In this document: positions 1 through 8,577 of the stretch, one piece after another | Position numbering within the stretch: the stretch's first letter is position 1 | Layout of the letters: each line of letters opens with the position of its first letter | Source of the DNA: Aestuariibius insulae | Lineage (GTDB): Bacteria > Pseudomonadota > Alphaproteobacteria > Rhodobacterales > Rhodobacteraceae | Direction: 5' to 3' | Assembly (NCBI RefSeq): GCF_040783535.2 | Contig: NZ_JBFONW020000006.1 | Location: 62,001-126,000, forward strand | DNA length: 64,000 bases | Notes under the pieces: model-generated | What the model was told of the DNA's origin: nothing | What the model saw: the letters and a program-made list of their open reading frames with translations, nothing else | Databases searched by the model: none | Position numbers and translations under genes: made by a program

Positions 1-576
1 AACCTGACGCATCTGATCGTCTGCTCCACCCTTTCGCCGCGCTATATCGCTGACTTGCGCAACCGCCTGCCTGCCCGTGTCCATCTGATCGACGCCCCCA
101 TGTCCGGCGCGCAGATCGCAGCGGAGGAGGCGCGCCTTTCCTTCATCATCGGCGGCGACCCGGACCAGATCGATGCGCTGATGCCGCTCTTCATGGCCAT
201 GGGCGCGCACCAGCACTATATGGGCCCGCTCGGCGCAGGCATGCAGGCCAAGGTGTTCAACAACCTGCTCGCAGCCGCCTCGACCGCCATGACCCGGCAG
301 GTTTTGGGTTGGGCCGATGCGGCGGGGCTGGACGAGGCGCGCTTTCTGGATCTCGTCAACACTTCGTCCGGCCGCAACTGGCTGACGCTTGGCTTCAACG
401 AGATCGAGTTCGCCCGCGACGGATGGGCCGAGGATAACTCCATCGGGATCCTGACAAAGGATGTCGATGCCGCGCTTGACGCCCTCCCCGATACAGCCGA
501 CACCGCACTCGCCGAAGAGATCCGTCGCGTGATACGAACCCTCCATCCCCATCCGTCTGGCCCTAGAACCCCTTAA
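1..576 (+). CDS. NAD(P)-dependent beta-hydroxyacid dehydrogenase, C-terminal part (3-hydroxyisobutyrate dehydrogenase family), cut by window edge
   Basis: The reading frame is open from the first base, so the N-terminal Rossmann fold lies to the left and only about 190 residues are seen. The visible part has the family's DAPMSGA substrate-loop motif followed by a GGD turn, and the helical domain with the catalytic lysine in AKVFNNLL (K-x-x-N). These enzymes oxidise beta-hydroxyacids such as 3-hydroxyisobutyrate, tartronate semialdehyde or related compounds with NAD(P)+. The exact substrate cannot be read from this fragment. The gene is unrelated in function to the helicase that follows. The stop codon overlaps a TTAA-rich stretch. 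Confidence 0.85.
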   Translation, partial: NLTHLIVCSTLSPRYIADLRNRLPARVHLIDAPMSGAQIAAEEARLSFIIGGDPDQIDALMPLFMAMGAHQHYMGPLGAGMQAKVFNNLLAAASTAMTRQVLGWADAAGLDEARFLDLVNTSSGRNWLTLGFNEIEFARDGWAEDNSIGILTKDVDAALDALPDTADTALAEEIRRVIRTLHPHPSGPRTP

Positions 577-781
577 ATCATTAACCTTAACAGCGATTAA
601 TCTTAACGCCCCGCCGCGGACCCAGCCTGTCTTTGCCTTTCTAAATATCCCCGCCGGAGGCTGAGGGCCGGGGCCGCTCGACCAGAGCGGCCTCGGCCTG
701 AACGGGCAAAGCCCGATCGGAACCTACCGGCAAGATGCATACACCACCGGACAGATCGTAAAAACCGCCTACATTGGCCCC
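577..781. other. Intergenic region with TTAA cluster and GC-rich hairpin
   Basis: About 205 bases without a gene. Five TTAA tetramers fall between 573 and 606, including one TTAA-N6-TTAA pair (587-600). Further on, 672-679 (GGCCGCTC) pairs perfectly with 685-692 across a 5-base loop. No T-run follows the stem, so it is not a clear intrinsic terminator. TTAA pairs recall CtrA half-sites, whose consensus is TTAA-N7-TTAA. Here the spacing is one base short, so CtrA binding is only a possibility. Confidence 0.5.
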
Positions 782-3229
782 ATGACCGATCTGCCCCCGA
801 TCTTCTCCGACTGGTTCGCCTCCAAAGGCTGGTCGATCCATGCCCATCAGCAAGACATGCTGGACGCCGCCGACGCGCCGTCCCTCCTGCTCATCGCCCC
901 AACCGGAGGCGGCAAAACCCTCGCCGGCTTCCTGCCGACCCTCATCGATCTGCATGAGAACCCCGGCGAAGGCCTACACACGCTTTATGTCTCGCCCCTC
1001 AAGGCACTCGCCGCCGATATCCGCCGGAACCTGACCACCCCGGTCACAGAGATGGGCCTGCCCATCCGGATCGAGGATCGCACCGGCGACACGTCCTACA
1101 CCCAAAAACGCCGCCAACGCGCCGATCCCCCCCATATCCTGCTGACAACCCCTGAAAGCCTCGCGCTCCTGACCAGCTACGAGGACGCCCCCCGAATTTT
1201 CAAAGGCCTCAAACGCGTCATCGTCGACGAGATCCACGCGCTCGCCGAATCGAAACGCGGCGACCAGCTCATGCTTGCTCTCGCCCGCCTGCAAAGCCTC
1301 GAGCCGGGCCTCAAGCGCATCGGTCTCTCCGCCACGGTCGAGGATCCGCAGGCCATCGCCGACCAACTCGCCCATCACCCGGATCCGACCCTGATCGTCA
1401 ATGCCGATCCCGGCCCTGCCCCCGATATCCAGATGCTCACCACCGAAGAGCTTCCACCCTGGGCGGGCGGTGGCGCAAAATACAGCATTCCATCCGTTCT
1501 GAATCAGGTCAAAAAGCACAAAACCACACTCATCTTTCACAACACCCGCGCCCAGGCCGAGATCTTCTTTCACAACCTCTGGCTCGCCAACGAAGACGAC
1601 CTGCCCATCGGGATCCATCACGGCTCGCTCGCCCGCGAGCAGCGTCAAAAGGTCGAAGCTGCCATGGTCCGGGGCGATCTGCGCGCCATTGTCTGCACCG
1701 GCTCGCTCGATCTTGGCATCGACTGGGGCGACGTCGACCTCGTCATCCAGATCGGCGCTCCCAAGAACGTCAAACGCCTCGTCCAGCGCATCGGCCGGGC
1801 CAACCACCGCTACAATGCTCCGTCCAAGGCCTTGCTCGTCCCCGCCAACCGCTTCGAGGTAGTCGAATGCGTCGCCGCGCTCGAAGCGGTCAAGGATCAC
1901 GACCTCGACGGCGATCCCAAAGGCCCCGGCCCCCGCGACGTCCTCTGCCAGCATATCTTGCTCACCGCTTGCGCAGGCCCTTTCGAGGCGGACGCGCTCT
2001 ACGCCGAGGTCATCACAGTCGGCGCCTACCGCCACCTGACCCGAGACCAGTTCGACGCCTGTCTGGAGTTCTGCGCCACCGGCGGCTACGCACTGCGCGC
2101 CTATGACAAATGGAAACGCCTTAAGCAGACGGACGGCCTATGGCATCTGCGCGATCCCCGGGCGGCCCGTAATATCCGCATGAACATGGGAACGATCATG
2201 GACACCGATACGCTCAAGGTGCGCCTCAAAAGCCGGGGCGGCGGCAAGCCCCTCGGCGAGGTCGAAGAAGGCTTCGCCGCGACCCTCACCGCGGGCGACA
2301 CGTTCCTAATCGGCGGCCAGATCGTCCGCTACGAAGGGCTCGACCAGATGACGGTGCAGGTTACGCGCCGCCCATCGGACAAGCCACGTATCGCCACTTT
2401 CATGGGCACCAAATTCGCCACATCCACCCAGCTGTCGCACCGCATCCAGCGCATGTTCCAGCAGCCCGACTGGCCCGAATTGCCGCAGCACACCGCCGAC
2501 TGGCTCGCCCTTCAGCGCGAAGTCTCCAAGCTCCCCGAACCCGACCGCCTCCTGATCGAAAGCTTCCCCTTCGAAGGCCGCGCCCAGACGGTCGTCTACG
2601 GTTTCGCAGGCCGCAACGCGATGCAAACGCTCGGCCTTCTCATCACCCAGCGGATGGAAGAGCGGGGGCTCGACCCCCTCGGCTTCGTGACCACCGACTA
2701 CGCCCTTCTGATCTGGGGGCTGGAGCCGCTCGACGATCCCGAACCGCTTTTCGTAGCCGAGAACCTGCGCGAGGGGCTCGAGACCTGGCTCAAAGGCAAT
2801 GCCGTGATGAAGCGCACCTTCAAGCAGTCCGCCACCATCGCGGGCCTGATCGAGCGCAACACCCCGCAGGCCCGCAAGACCGGCCGCCAGGCAACCTTCT
2901 CCAGCGATATCCTCTACGACACGCTTCAGAAATACGACCCCGACCATCTCCTCCTCGACATCACGCGCGAAGAAGCGACGCGCGGCCTCGTTGACTTCGG
3001 CCGGATCGAGGAGATGGCGGCCCGCGTCCAGGGCCGCATCGACCACCTCCATCTCGACCGCGTCACCCCGCTCGCCGCGCCGCTTTTCCTCGAAGCAGGC
3101 CGCGTCCCCGTCAAAGGGGCAGGCCAGGAGCGCCTCCTCGAAGAGCATGCCGAACGCCTCATGTCCGCCTCCGGCCTCGACAAGCTCGCGCCCGAACGCG
3201 AGCAACCCAAATGGCGGGTCCCCTGGTAA
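782..3229 (+). CDS. Ligase-associated DNA damage response DEXH-box helicase (Lhr-type)
   Basis: An 815-aa superfamily 2 DNA helicase. Visible motifs are Walker A APTGGGKT (39-46), DEIH (149-152), SAT (183-185) and motif VI QRIGRA (335-340), followed by the long Lhr-type winged-helix and C-terminal region. The start is ATG at 782. The family normally sits in a four-gene set with an exonuclease, an ATP-dependent ligase and the phosphoesterase PdeM, and is thought to process DNA damage. Here only pdeM follows, 120 bp downstream. The upstream neighbour is an unrelated dehydrogenase, so the exonuclease and ligase are not in their usual place. Confidence 0.93.
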   Translation: MTDLPPIFSDWFASKGWSIHAHQQDMLDAADAPSLLLIAPTGGGKTLAGFLPTLIDLHENPGEGLHTLYVSPLKALAADIRRNLTTPVTEMGLPIRIEDRTGDTSYTQKRRQRADPPHILLTTPESLALLTSYEDAPRIFKGLKRVIVDEIHALAESKRGDQLMLALARLQSLEPGLKRIGLSATVEDPQAIADQLAHHPDPTLIVNADPGPAPDIQMLTTEELPPWAGGGAKYSIPSVLNQVKKHKTTLIFHNTRAQAEIFFHNLWLANEDDLPIGIHHGSLAREQRQKVEAAMVRGDLRAIVCTGSLDLGIDWGDVDLVIQIGAPKNVKRLVQRIGRANHRYNAPSKALLVPANRFEVVECVAALEAVKDHDLDGDPKGPGPRDVLCQHILLTACAGPFEADALYAEVITVGAYRHLTRDQFDACLEFCATGGYALRAYDKWKRLKQTDGLWHLRDPRAARNIRMNMGTIMDTDTLKVRLKSRGGGKPLGEVEEGFAATLTAGDTFLIGGQIVRYEGLDQMTVQVTRRPSDKPRIATFMGTKFATSTQLSHRIQRMFQQPDWPELPQHTADWLALQREVSKLPEPDRLLIESFPFEGRAQTVVYGFAGRNAMQTLGLLITQRMEERGLDPLGFVTTDYALLIWGLEPLDDPEPLFVAENLREGLETWLKGNAVMKRTFKQSATIAGLIERNTPQARKTGRQATFSSDILYDTLQKYDPDHLLLDITREEATRGLVDFGRIEEMAARVQGRIDHLHLDRVTPLAAPLFLEAGRVPVKGAGQERLLEEHAERLMSASGLDKLAPEREQPKWRVPW

Positions 3230-3349
3230 TCCCAAAGGGTCCGCGAAACATCCTGTCACTCCTCACATCCAAACAATCCCGCGACGAAATGCACCTGTCG
3301 TCGCACTCCCTCTGGACGCAAAAGCTGAGGTCTGGCAAAAGAACATCCC

Positions 3350-4015
3350 ATGAACGGACACATCTTCACCCTCGCAGGCGTCACGCTCACCGCCCTGCCC
3401 TCAGGCGCCCTTTGGTGGCCGGAGAAGCGGTTGCTGACCGTTTCCGACCTGCATCTGGGAAAATCCGAACGGATTGCCCGCCGCGGGGGGACCATGCTGC
3501 CCCCCTATGAGGTCGACGCAACCCTGCACCGCCTAAGCGAGGATATCGCCCGGACCGATCCGGCCGCCGTCTTGTGTCTTGGCGACAGCTTCGATGACCT
3601 AACCGCTGCGGAAAACCTCAGCGAGGCGCATGCCTTGCAGATCACCCGCCTTCAGGCGGGGCGTCAGTGGATCTGGGCCGAAGGCAACCACGATCCCGGT
3701 CCCGCGAATTTAGGCGGAACCCATGTTGTCGAGTATCGGGCGGGCCCGCTCACCTTCCGGCACATTGCAACCTCCGAGACCGGGGAAATCTCCGGGCATT
3801 ATCACCCCAAGGCCGAGATTCGAGGCCAGTCCCGCCCTGCATTCCTCTGCGATATGGACCGGCTCATCATGCCGGCCTACGGCGCCTATACCGGCGGCCT
3901 CAGGGCCGATAGCGATACCCTACAACGTCTGATGAAGCCTGCCGCTATCGCGATCCTGACAGGCCACCGGGCGCTCGCGATTCCAATGGTTCGAATGCGC
4001 GGCCACGCGGCCTAA
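3350..4015 (+). CDS. pdeM: Ligase-associated DNA damage response endonuclease PdeM
   Basis: A 221-aa calcineurin-like metallophosphoesterase. The metal-binding motifs appear in order: DLHLGK (33-38), GDSFDD (78-83), GNHD (112-115) and GHYH (149-152). The family is a metal-dependent DNA phosphodiesterase/endonuclease that travels with the Lhr-type helicase, and here it is the next gene on the same strand. The start at ATG 3350 follows a weak purine-rich stretch. Its last four bases overlap the end of the convergent LytTR gene. Confidence 0.92.
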   Translation: MNGHIFTLAGVTLTALPSGALWWPEKRLLTVSDLHLGKSERIARRGGTMLPPYEVDATLHRLSEDIARTDPAAVLCLGDSFDDLTAAENLSEAHALQITRLQAGRQWIWAEGNHDPGPANLGGTHVVEYRAGPLTFRHIATSETGEISGHYHPKAEIRGQSRPAFLCDMDRLIMPAYGAYTGGLRADSDTLQRLMKPAAIAILTGHRALAIPMVRMRGHAA

Positions 4016-4794
4016 AGAACGCCCGCCGCCACCAGATCAGGCCGGTATTTGCGCCCGATCGGAACTTCGCCGCCATCCCGCACATGTAGAACCTCGCGGC
4101 TGCCGACCCGTTCGGCGCCCGTGATCGCCCGCCGGGCCACCCAATGGGACCGGTGCGAACAGAACCCCGAGACACCTTCCATCTCGTTCACCGCATCGGA
4201 AAACCGCATCCGCACCCGGTGCACCTGCCCGTCATCGCAATGAACCGAAACGAAATGATCCTTGGCGCTGATCCGCAGGATGCGCACATGCTCCGGCAGA
4301 TCCAGCCGTTGCGCCAGACGCGGCCCTTGCCGAACCGGAGGATCGATCGCGATCCGAAGCATCGTCACGCACAGCGATGATACGAAGACGGCCGTGAACA
4401 ACGCCCAGTCGGGGAGAGACGACGATCCATCCGACAGTCCAGACGTGCACCAGTTCAACACAGGGAAATAAAGAACCGTGAAAAGGAAGGCCTGGAACAA
4501 AACGCCCGCCAGGTTCATCGGACCGGGCGTGATCCGCAGCATCAAAAGCCGCGTCAGAAACCCGAACGGCACCGAAAGCGCGAAGACCAGTGACCAGAAC
4601 GCCAACCGGTCGACAAGCGACAAAGTAAGGTATGTTCCAAACGGGCCCGACAATCCGACCACGACGCTTGCCGTCAGCCAGGATCCGAAAATCGGAATGG
4701 ATGTCACATATTTGCGAAACTCCCGAAGAAGGCCTTCGGTCGCTTCGGTTTCAGCTGGCCTCTGGCTATCTGATTTCAGATTCGCTCGACGCAC
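4012..4794 (-). CDS. Membrane-anchored LytTR-family DNA-binding regulator
   Basis: 260 aa. Roughly residues 35-150 hold about four hydrophobic segments, and residues 165-255 match a LytTR DNA-binding domain (ILRISAKDHFVSVHC near its start, SHRSHWVARRAI near the recognition beta-sheet). There is no receiver or kinase domain, so this is a one-component, membrane-tethered regulator of the kind common in Rhodobacterales. The target genes are unknown. Its upstream region (4795-5050) carries three close copies of a 10-bp repeat that could be an autoregulatory site. The 3' end overlaps pdeM by four bases. Confidence 0.85.
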   Translation of the reverse strand: MRRANLKSDSQRPAETEATEGLLREFRKYVTSIPIFGSWLTASVVVGLSGPFGTYLTLSLVDRLAFWSLVFALSVPFGFLTRLLMLRITPGPMNLAGVLFQAFLFTVLYFPVLNWCTSGLSDGSSSLPDWALFTAVFVSSLCVTMLRIAIDPPVRQGPRLAQRLDLPEHVRILRISAKDHFVSVHCDDGQVHRVRMRFSDAVNEMEGVSGFCSHRSHWVARRAITGAERVGSREVLHVRDGGEVPIGRKYRPDLVAAGVL

Positions 4795-5050
4795 TCTTCA
4801 GACCCCCCAGTCTATTCATACAAACCACATTGCAGAAACATGGTTTACGCTTGGACAAATCCAAGCACCTTCATCGCTTTTCTGTTTCACCTTCGTGGAG
4901 AAAAGATCGTCGCGACACGTCTTCTCCAAGGCATTTATGTGATGTCCACTCTTGCGCAACCTTGCGCAACCTTGCGCAGAAATGGCCCGAAGCAAAATAC
5001 TGAACGTACCTTCGGCCTCACATTTTCTTGAAAGATCTTAATGGATTAAG
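4795..5050. other. Intergenic region upstream of the LytTR gene
   Basis: 256 bases between the start of the LytTR gene and the end of folD. It is AT-richer than its surroundings. The only clear structure is the tandem 10-bp repeat at 4951-4979. No tRNA, small RNA or credible small gene was recognised. Confidence 0.5.
4951..4979. repeat. Tandem 10-bp repeat, unit CTTGCGCAAC
   Basis: Two full units and most of a third lie head to tail, each containing the palindrome TTGCGCAA (the third ends in TTGCGCAG). The array is 157-185 bp upstream of the LytTR start codon. Repeats spaced at about one helical turn are typical of cooperative regulator sites, so an operator is plausible but unproven. Confidence 0.8.
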
Positions 5051-5929
5051 TCAAACCGTTAGACCTTCAGGCTCTGCAAGCCCGTTTGCCCGGCAGCAGG
5101 CTGTCACCGTATTGGCCAGAAGACAGGCAATCGTCATCGGCCCAACTCCTCCAGGAACCGGGGTGATCGCGCCGGCCCGTTCTGCGCAGCTCTCGTAATC
5201 GACATCGCCGACCAGGCGATCCTCGACCCGGTTGATCCCCACATCGATGACGGTCGCTCCCGGCTTGATCCAGTCTCCCGTTACCATCTTGGGCCGCCCG
5301 ACCGCGGCGACCACGATATCGGCCCGCCGGACGACCTCCGGCAAATCCTTCGTGCGCGAATGGGCAATCGTGACGGTGCAGCTCTCTCCCAAAAGAAGCT
5401 GAGCCATCGGTTTGCCCACGATATTGGACCGACCGATAACGACGGCATCAAGGCCGCTCAGACTGCCGTGATGATCCCGCAGCATCATCAGACAGCCCAG
5501 CGGTGTACAGGGCACCATCGCTTTCTGCCCGGTCCCGAGACGCCCGACATTCAGGATATGAAATCCATCGACATCCTTTGCCGGATCGATGGCGTTTATC
5601 ACCGCCTCCGCATCGATATGAGCGGGCAGCGGGAGCTGAACCAGAATGCCGTGAATCGAAGGATCGGCATTCAGCTCTTCGACGACGGCAAGAAGCTCGC
5701 TCTCCGATTTGTCCACCTCCAGCTTGCGCTCCACGCTCTTCATGCCGGCGGCAACAGTCTGCTTGCCCTTGGAGCGGACATAGACTTGGCTCGCCGGATC
5801 CTCGCCCACCAGAACAACCGCCAATCCGGGGACGATGCCATGCTCTTCGGACAGCCGTGCAACGTGACCGGCAACCTTCTCCCGAACCGTCGCGGCAAAT
5901 GCCTTCCCGTCAATCACCGTCGCCGTCAT
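5051..5929 (-). CDS. folD: Bifunctional methylenetetrahydrofolate dehydrogenase / methenyltetrahydrofolate cyclohydrolase
   Basis: 292 aa. It interconverts 5,10-methylene-, 5,10-methenyl- and 10-formyl-tetrahydrofolate using NADP(H) in the cytosol. The catalytic lysine lies in YVRSK (50-54). The GILVQLPLP motif, the Rossmann motif GRSNIVGKP and the C-terminal PVPGGVGPMT signature are all present. I chose the ATG at 5929 over the longer frame because AAGGA sits just upstream and family members start with this MTATVIDGK-like sequence. fhs lies upstream on the same strand, which completes the folate C1 module. A 42-bp iterated repeat lies between the two. Confidence 0.97.
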   Translation of the reverse strand: MTATVIDGKAFAATVREKVAGHVARLSEEHGIVPGLAVVLVGEDPASQVYVRSKGKQTVAAGMKSVERKLEVDKSESELLAVVEELNADPSIHGILVQLPLPAHIDAEAVINAIDPAKDVDGFHILNVGRLGTGQKAMVPCTPLGCLMMLRDHHGSLSGLDAVVIGRSNIVGKPMAQLLLGESCTVTIAHSRTKDLPEVVRRADIVVAAVGRPKMVTGDWIKPGATVIDVGINRVEDRLVGDVDYESCAERAGAITPVPGGVGPMTIACLLANTVTACCRANGLAEPEGLTV

Positions 5930-6050
5930 TCGTCGTCCTTCCGTGTCCGTCGCCAAAAGTTAACCGGTTCCTAACGCCAATCTCGCGAAAAGGCACAGCT
6001 CGCCGTCTAGTATGCCACTTCTGTTGAGTTATCGAAGAGGGGTGCCGGAT

Positions 6051-6092
6051 TCCACCGACCGGATACCGACGGAATACCGACGCGATACCGAT
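6051..6092 (-). repeat. 42-bp iterated element, copy A (between fhs and folD)
   Basis: Read on the minus strand, it contains three successive units CGGTATNNNGT at an exact 11-bp period, then a terminal CGGTGGA. It begins two bases after the fhs stop codon and lies about 120 bp upstream of folD, in folD's orientation. It matches copies B and C at 37 of 42 and a similar number of positions. A GTTAAC palindrome lies downstream at 5959-5964. Confidence 0.9.
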
Positions 6093-6093
6093 C

Positions 6094-7770
6094 CTAGAAT
6101 AATCCCTCGATCTCTCCGCTCTCGTTCAATCCGATCTGCTCTGCGGAGGGGATCCGCGGAAGACCCGGCATCGTCATGATCTCTCCGCAAATCGCGACGA
6201 CAAACCCCGCTCCAGCACTCAACCGGACCTCCCGGATCGGGACGCCATGCCCTGTCGGCGCGCCTCTCAAACTGGGATCCGTCGAAAAGCTGTACTGCGT
6301 TTTTGCCATACAAATCGGCAGGTTACCGTATCCATCCTCTTCCCATTGCCGAAGCTGGTCCCGGATCTTCTTGTCGGCAAGGACTTCGTCAGCCCGATAA
6401 ATCCGCTTTGCGATCGTATCGATCTTGTCAAAAAGGCTCATCTCGTCAGGATAAAGCGGCGCAAACTGTGCAGCACCGCTATCGGCAAGCTCCGCAACCC
6501 GGCTCGCCAGATCCGTGACACCGGCAGATCCTTTTTCCCAATGTTTGCAAAGGATTGCCTCCGATCCTTGCGCTTCTACATAGGCCTTGACGGCGTCGAC
6601 CTCCGCCTCTGTATCACCAGAGAAATGGTTGATCGCCACGACAACCGGAACCCCGAAGGATTTGACGTTCTCGATATGCCGTCCAAGGTTCGGACACCCA
6701 GCCTCCACCGCAGAGACATTCTCCTCACCCAGGTCCTGCTTTGCCACGCCGCCATTCATCTTCATCGCGCGAACGGTGGCAACCAAAACCACAACATCTG
6801 GTGCGATACCGGCTTTCCGGCACTTGATGTTCATAAACTTCTCAGCGCCCAGATCCGCGCCGAAACCGGCTTCGGTCACAACATAATCGGCTAGTTTCAG
6901 AGCCGTTGTCGTCGCGATCACCGAGTTACAGCCATGCGCGATATTGGCAAATGGTCCGCCATGGACAAAAGCTGGATTGTTTTCAAGCGTTTGCACCAGG
7001 TTGGGCTGCATCGCCTGCTGTAGCAGAACGGTCATCGCTCCATCCGCCTTGATATCGCGCGCATAGATCGGCGACCGATCCCGCCGATAGGCCACGATAA
7101 TATCACCAAGCCGCTTCTGCAGATCCGCCAGATCAGTCGCAAGACACAGGATCGCCATGACCTCGGACGCAACCGTAATATCAAAGCCGGTCTGTCGAGG
7201 GAAACCGTTTGCCACACCTCCAAGCGACGTAACAGTATCGCGCAAGGCCCTGTCATTCATGTCCATAACGCGTCGCCACACGACCCGCCGCTCGTCGATT
7301 TCCAGGTCGTTGCCCCAATAAATATGATTGTCGATCATGGCACTTAGCAGGTTATGAGCGCTCGTGATCGCATGGAAATCGCCTGTGAAGTGAAGGTTCA
7401 TTTCTTCCATCGGAACGACTTGCGCGTAGCCTCCGCCAGCCGCGCCCCCCTTCATTCCAAAGCAGGGGCCAAGGGACGCTTCGCGAATACAAATCGCCGC
7501 CTTCTTGCCGATCGCATTCAGGCCATCGCCAAGTCCAACGGTTGTCGTGGTCTTACCCTCCCCCGCCGGCGTCGGATTGATAGCGGTGACGAGGATCAGC
7601 TTACCATTCGGACGATCCGCAACGCTTTCGATGAAGTCAGCCGAGACCTTGGCCTTGTCATGCCCGAAAGGGACCAAGGCCGCCTCCTCGATACCAAGGC
7701 GCTCCCCAATTTCAGCGATGGGCCGCTTCTTGGCGTTCCGGGCGATTTCGATATCGGTGAGGTGGCTCAT
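6094..7770 (-). CDS. fhs: Formate--tetrahydrofolate ligase
   Basis: 558 aa, full length for the family. It joins formate to tetrahydrofolate with ATP, giving 10-formyl-THF. The N-terminal P-loop-like motif TPAGEGKTTTT lies near residues 67-77. Further family sequence follows, such as GGGYAQVVPMEEMNLHFTGD and HNLLSAMIDNHIYWG. The start is the ATG at 7770. It lies upstream of folD on the same strand, so formate can be moved into or out of the folate pool. This fits the formate-dehydrogenase accessory genes at the right end of the window. Confidence 0.97.
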   Translation of the reverse strand: MSHLTDIEIARNAKKRPIAEIGERLGIEEAALVPFGHDKAKVSADFIESVADRPNGKLILVTAINPTPAGEGKTTTTVGLGDGLNAIGKKAAICIREASLGPCFGMKGGAAGGGYAQVVPMEEMNLHFTGDFHAITSAHNLLSAMIDNHIYWGNDLEIDERRVVWRRVMDMNDRALRDTVTSLGGVANGFPRQTGFDITVASEVMAILCLATDLADLQKRLGDIIVAYRRDRSPIYARDIKADGAMTVLLQQAMQPNLVQTLENNPAFVHGGPFANIAHGCNSVIATTTALKLADYVVTEAGFGADLGAEKFMNIKCRKAGIAPDVVVLVATVRAMKMNGGVAKQDLGEENVSAVEAGCPNLGRHIENVKSFGVPVVVAINHFSGDTEAEVDAVKAYVEAQGSEAILCKHWEKGSAGVTDLASRVAELADSGAAQFAPLYPDEMSLFDKIDTIAKRIYRADEVLADKKIRDQLRQWEEDGYGNLPICMAKTQYSFSTDPSLRGAPTGHGVPIREVRLSAGAGFVVAICGEIMTMPGLPRIPSAEQIGLNESGEIEGLF

Positions 7771-7896
7771 ATGATTGCTTTCAGGTCAGTCGATTTATGG
7801 CCATGTTACGCAAACCCACCTGCAGGAAGGCAGCAGGAGCGACCTTTCCAAGTCGTATCGCGGCTTCGATATATTCAAGGCAACGAGGCACGTGCT

Positions 7897-8475
7897 TTAC
7901 GGCTTCCAGAGCCTCTGCGCCGGTACATGCAATGTTACGGTGTCTCCGACCGACAGAACGCCCTCCCGCTCCACCCATGCCGTGACACCTCTCCGGCCTT
8001 TGGCAGCGGCTTTGAAGGCTGCTCCATAGCCTGGTTGATCCTCGTCGATGACCTTGGCCGGAAGGTGGCAAGGTCGGTTTTCCATATCGACGGTCAAGGT
8101 CGCGCCGGATCCGGCCTGAAGCCGTGAGGATGGCGGAATATGAGTAAAATCGGGTATACCTTCGACGACCAGACTTGCGCCGATCCAAGCTGGATCGAAG
8201 TCATCCAGACCACTTTCCTTCGCAATTTGGTCGAGCTCCTCTCGGGATACGATAGAGAGCTGCCGAACATTCCGAATTTCGGTTCCCTTGGGATACTGCG
8301 TGACAACCCGACTGCAAGACGGCCGGGTCAAACCGCCATGGGCTTCCCCTTCAAGTCCTGAAAAGCGCGCCTCGACTTCTGTCAGCTCTGTCGATCGCAA
8401 GGCAGCCTCTCGATCAAGAACACGGCCAAGCCAGGTGAGTTTTCCGATGTAGTCCGTTTTTATAAGAGCGGGCAA
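7897..8475 (-). CDS. MOSC domain-containing protein
   Basis: 192 aa. MOSC (molybdenum cofactor sulfurase C-terminal) domains bind molybdenum cofactor or carry sulfur for it. Here the fold is suggested by the conserved basic/acidic pattern around GLEGEAHGGLTRPSC, the RQLSIVSREEL segment and the final GDTVTLHVP strand. The cysteine in RPSC is the likely sulfur-carrying residue. The longer frame to 8529 runs back into the ftsH terminator. A TTG at 8475 with GGAGA upstream gives the usual N-terminus (LPALIKTDYIG), so I prefer it. It lies upstream of fhs on the same strand with 126 bp between. Confidence 0.85.
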   Translation of the reverse strand: MPALIKTDYIGKLTWLGRVLDREAALRSTELTEVEARFSGLEGEAHGGLTRPSCSRVVTQYPKGTEIRNVRQLSIVSREELDQIAKESGLDDFDPAWIGASLVVEGIPDFTHIPPSSRLQAGSGATLTVDMENRPCHLPAKVIDEDQPGYGAAFKAAAKGRRGVTAWVEREGVLSVGDTVTLHVPAQRLWKP

Positions 8476-8517
8476 AGCATGTCTCCGACGGCCAAGGATA
8501 CATATCCGACGTGAACG

Positions 8518-8549
8518 AAAAAAGCCCACCGCACAAGAGCGGTGGGCTT
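8518..8549 (-). terminator. Intrinsic terminator of the tilS-ftsH end of the operon
   Basis: On the minus strand an 11-bp perfect stem (8539-8549 with 8522-8532, six-base loop) is followed by a run of six T (8523-8518). It lies 29 bp past the ftsH stop and ends about 40 bp before the MOSC start, so it separates the two transcripts. Confidence 0.93.
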
Positions 8550-8577
8550 AGATCAATCTCGGTTCTGCAGGAAGCGC

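Noticed and set aside
7781..8188. Possible small gene overlapping the MOSC gene end
   Set aside because: The last 45 codons look protein-like, but the frame mostly overlaps MOSC, has no start with a ribosome-binding site past 7935, and resembles no family I know.
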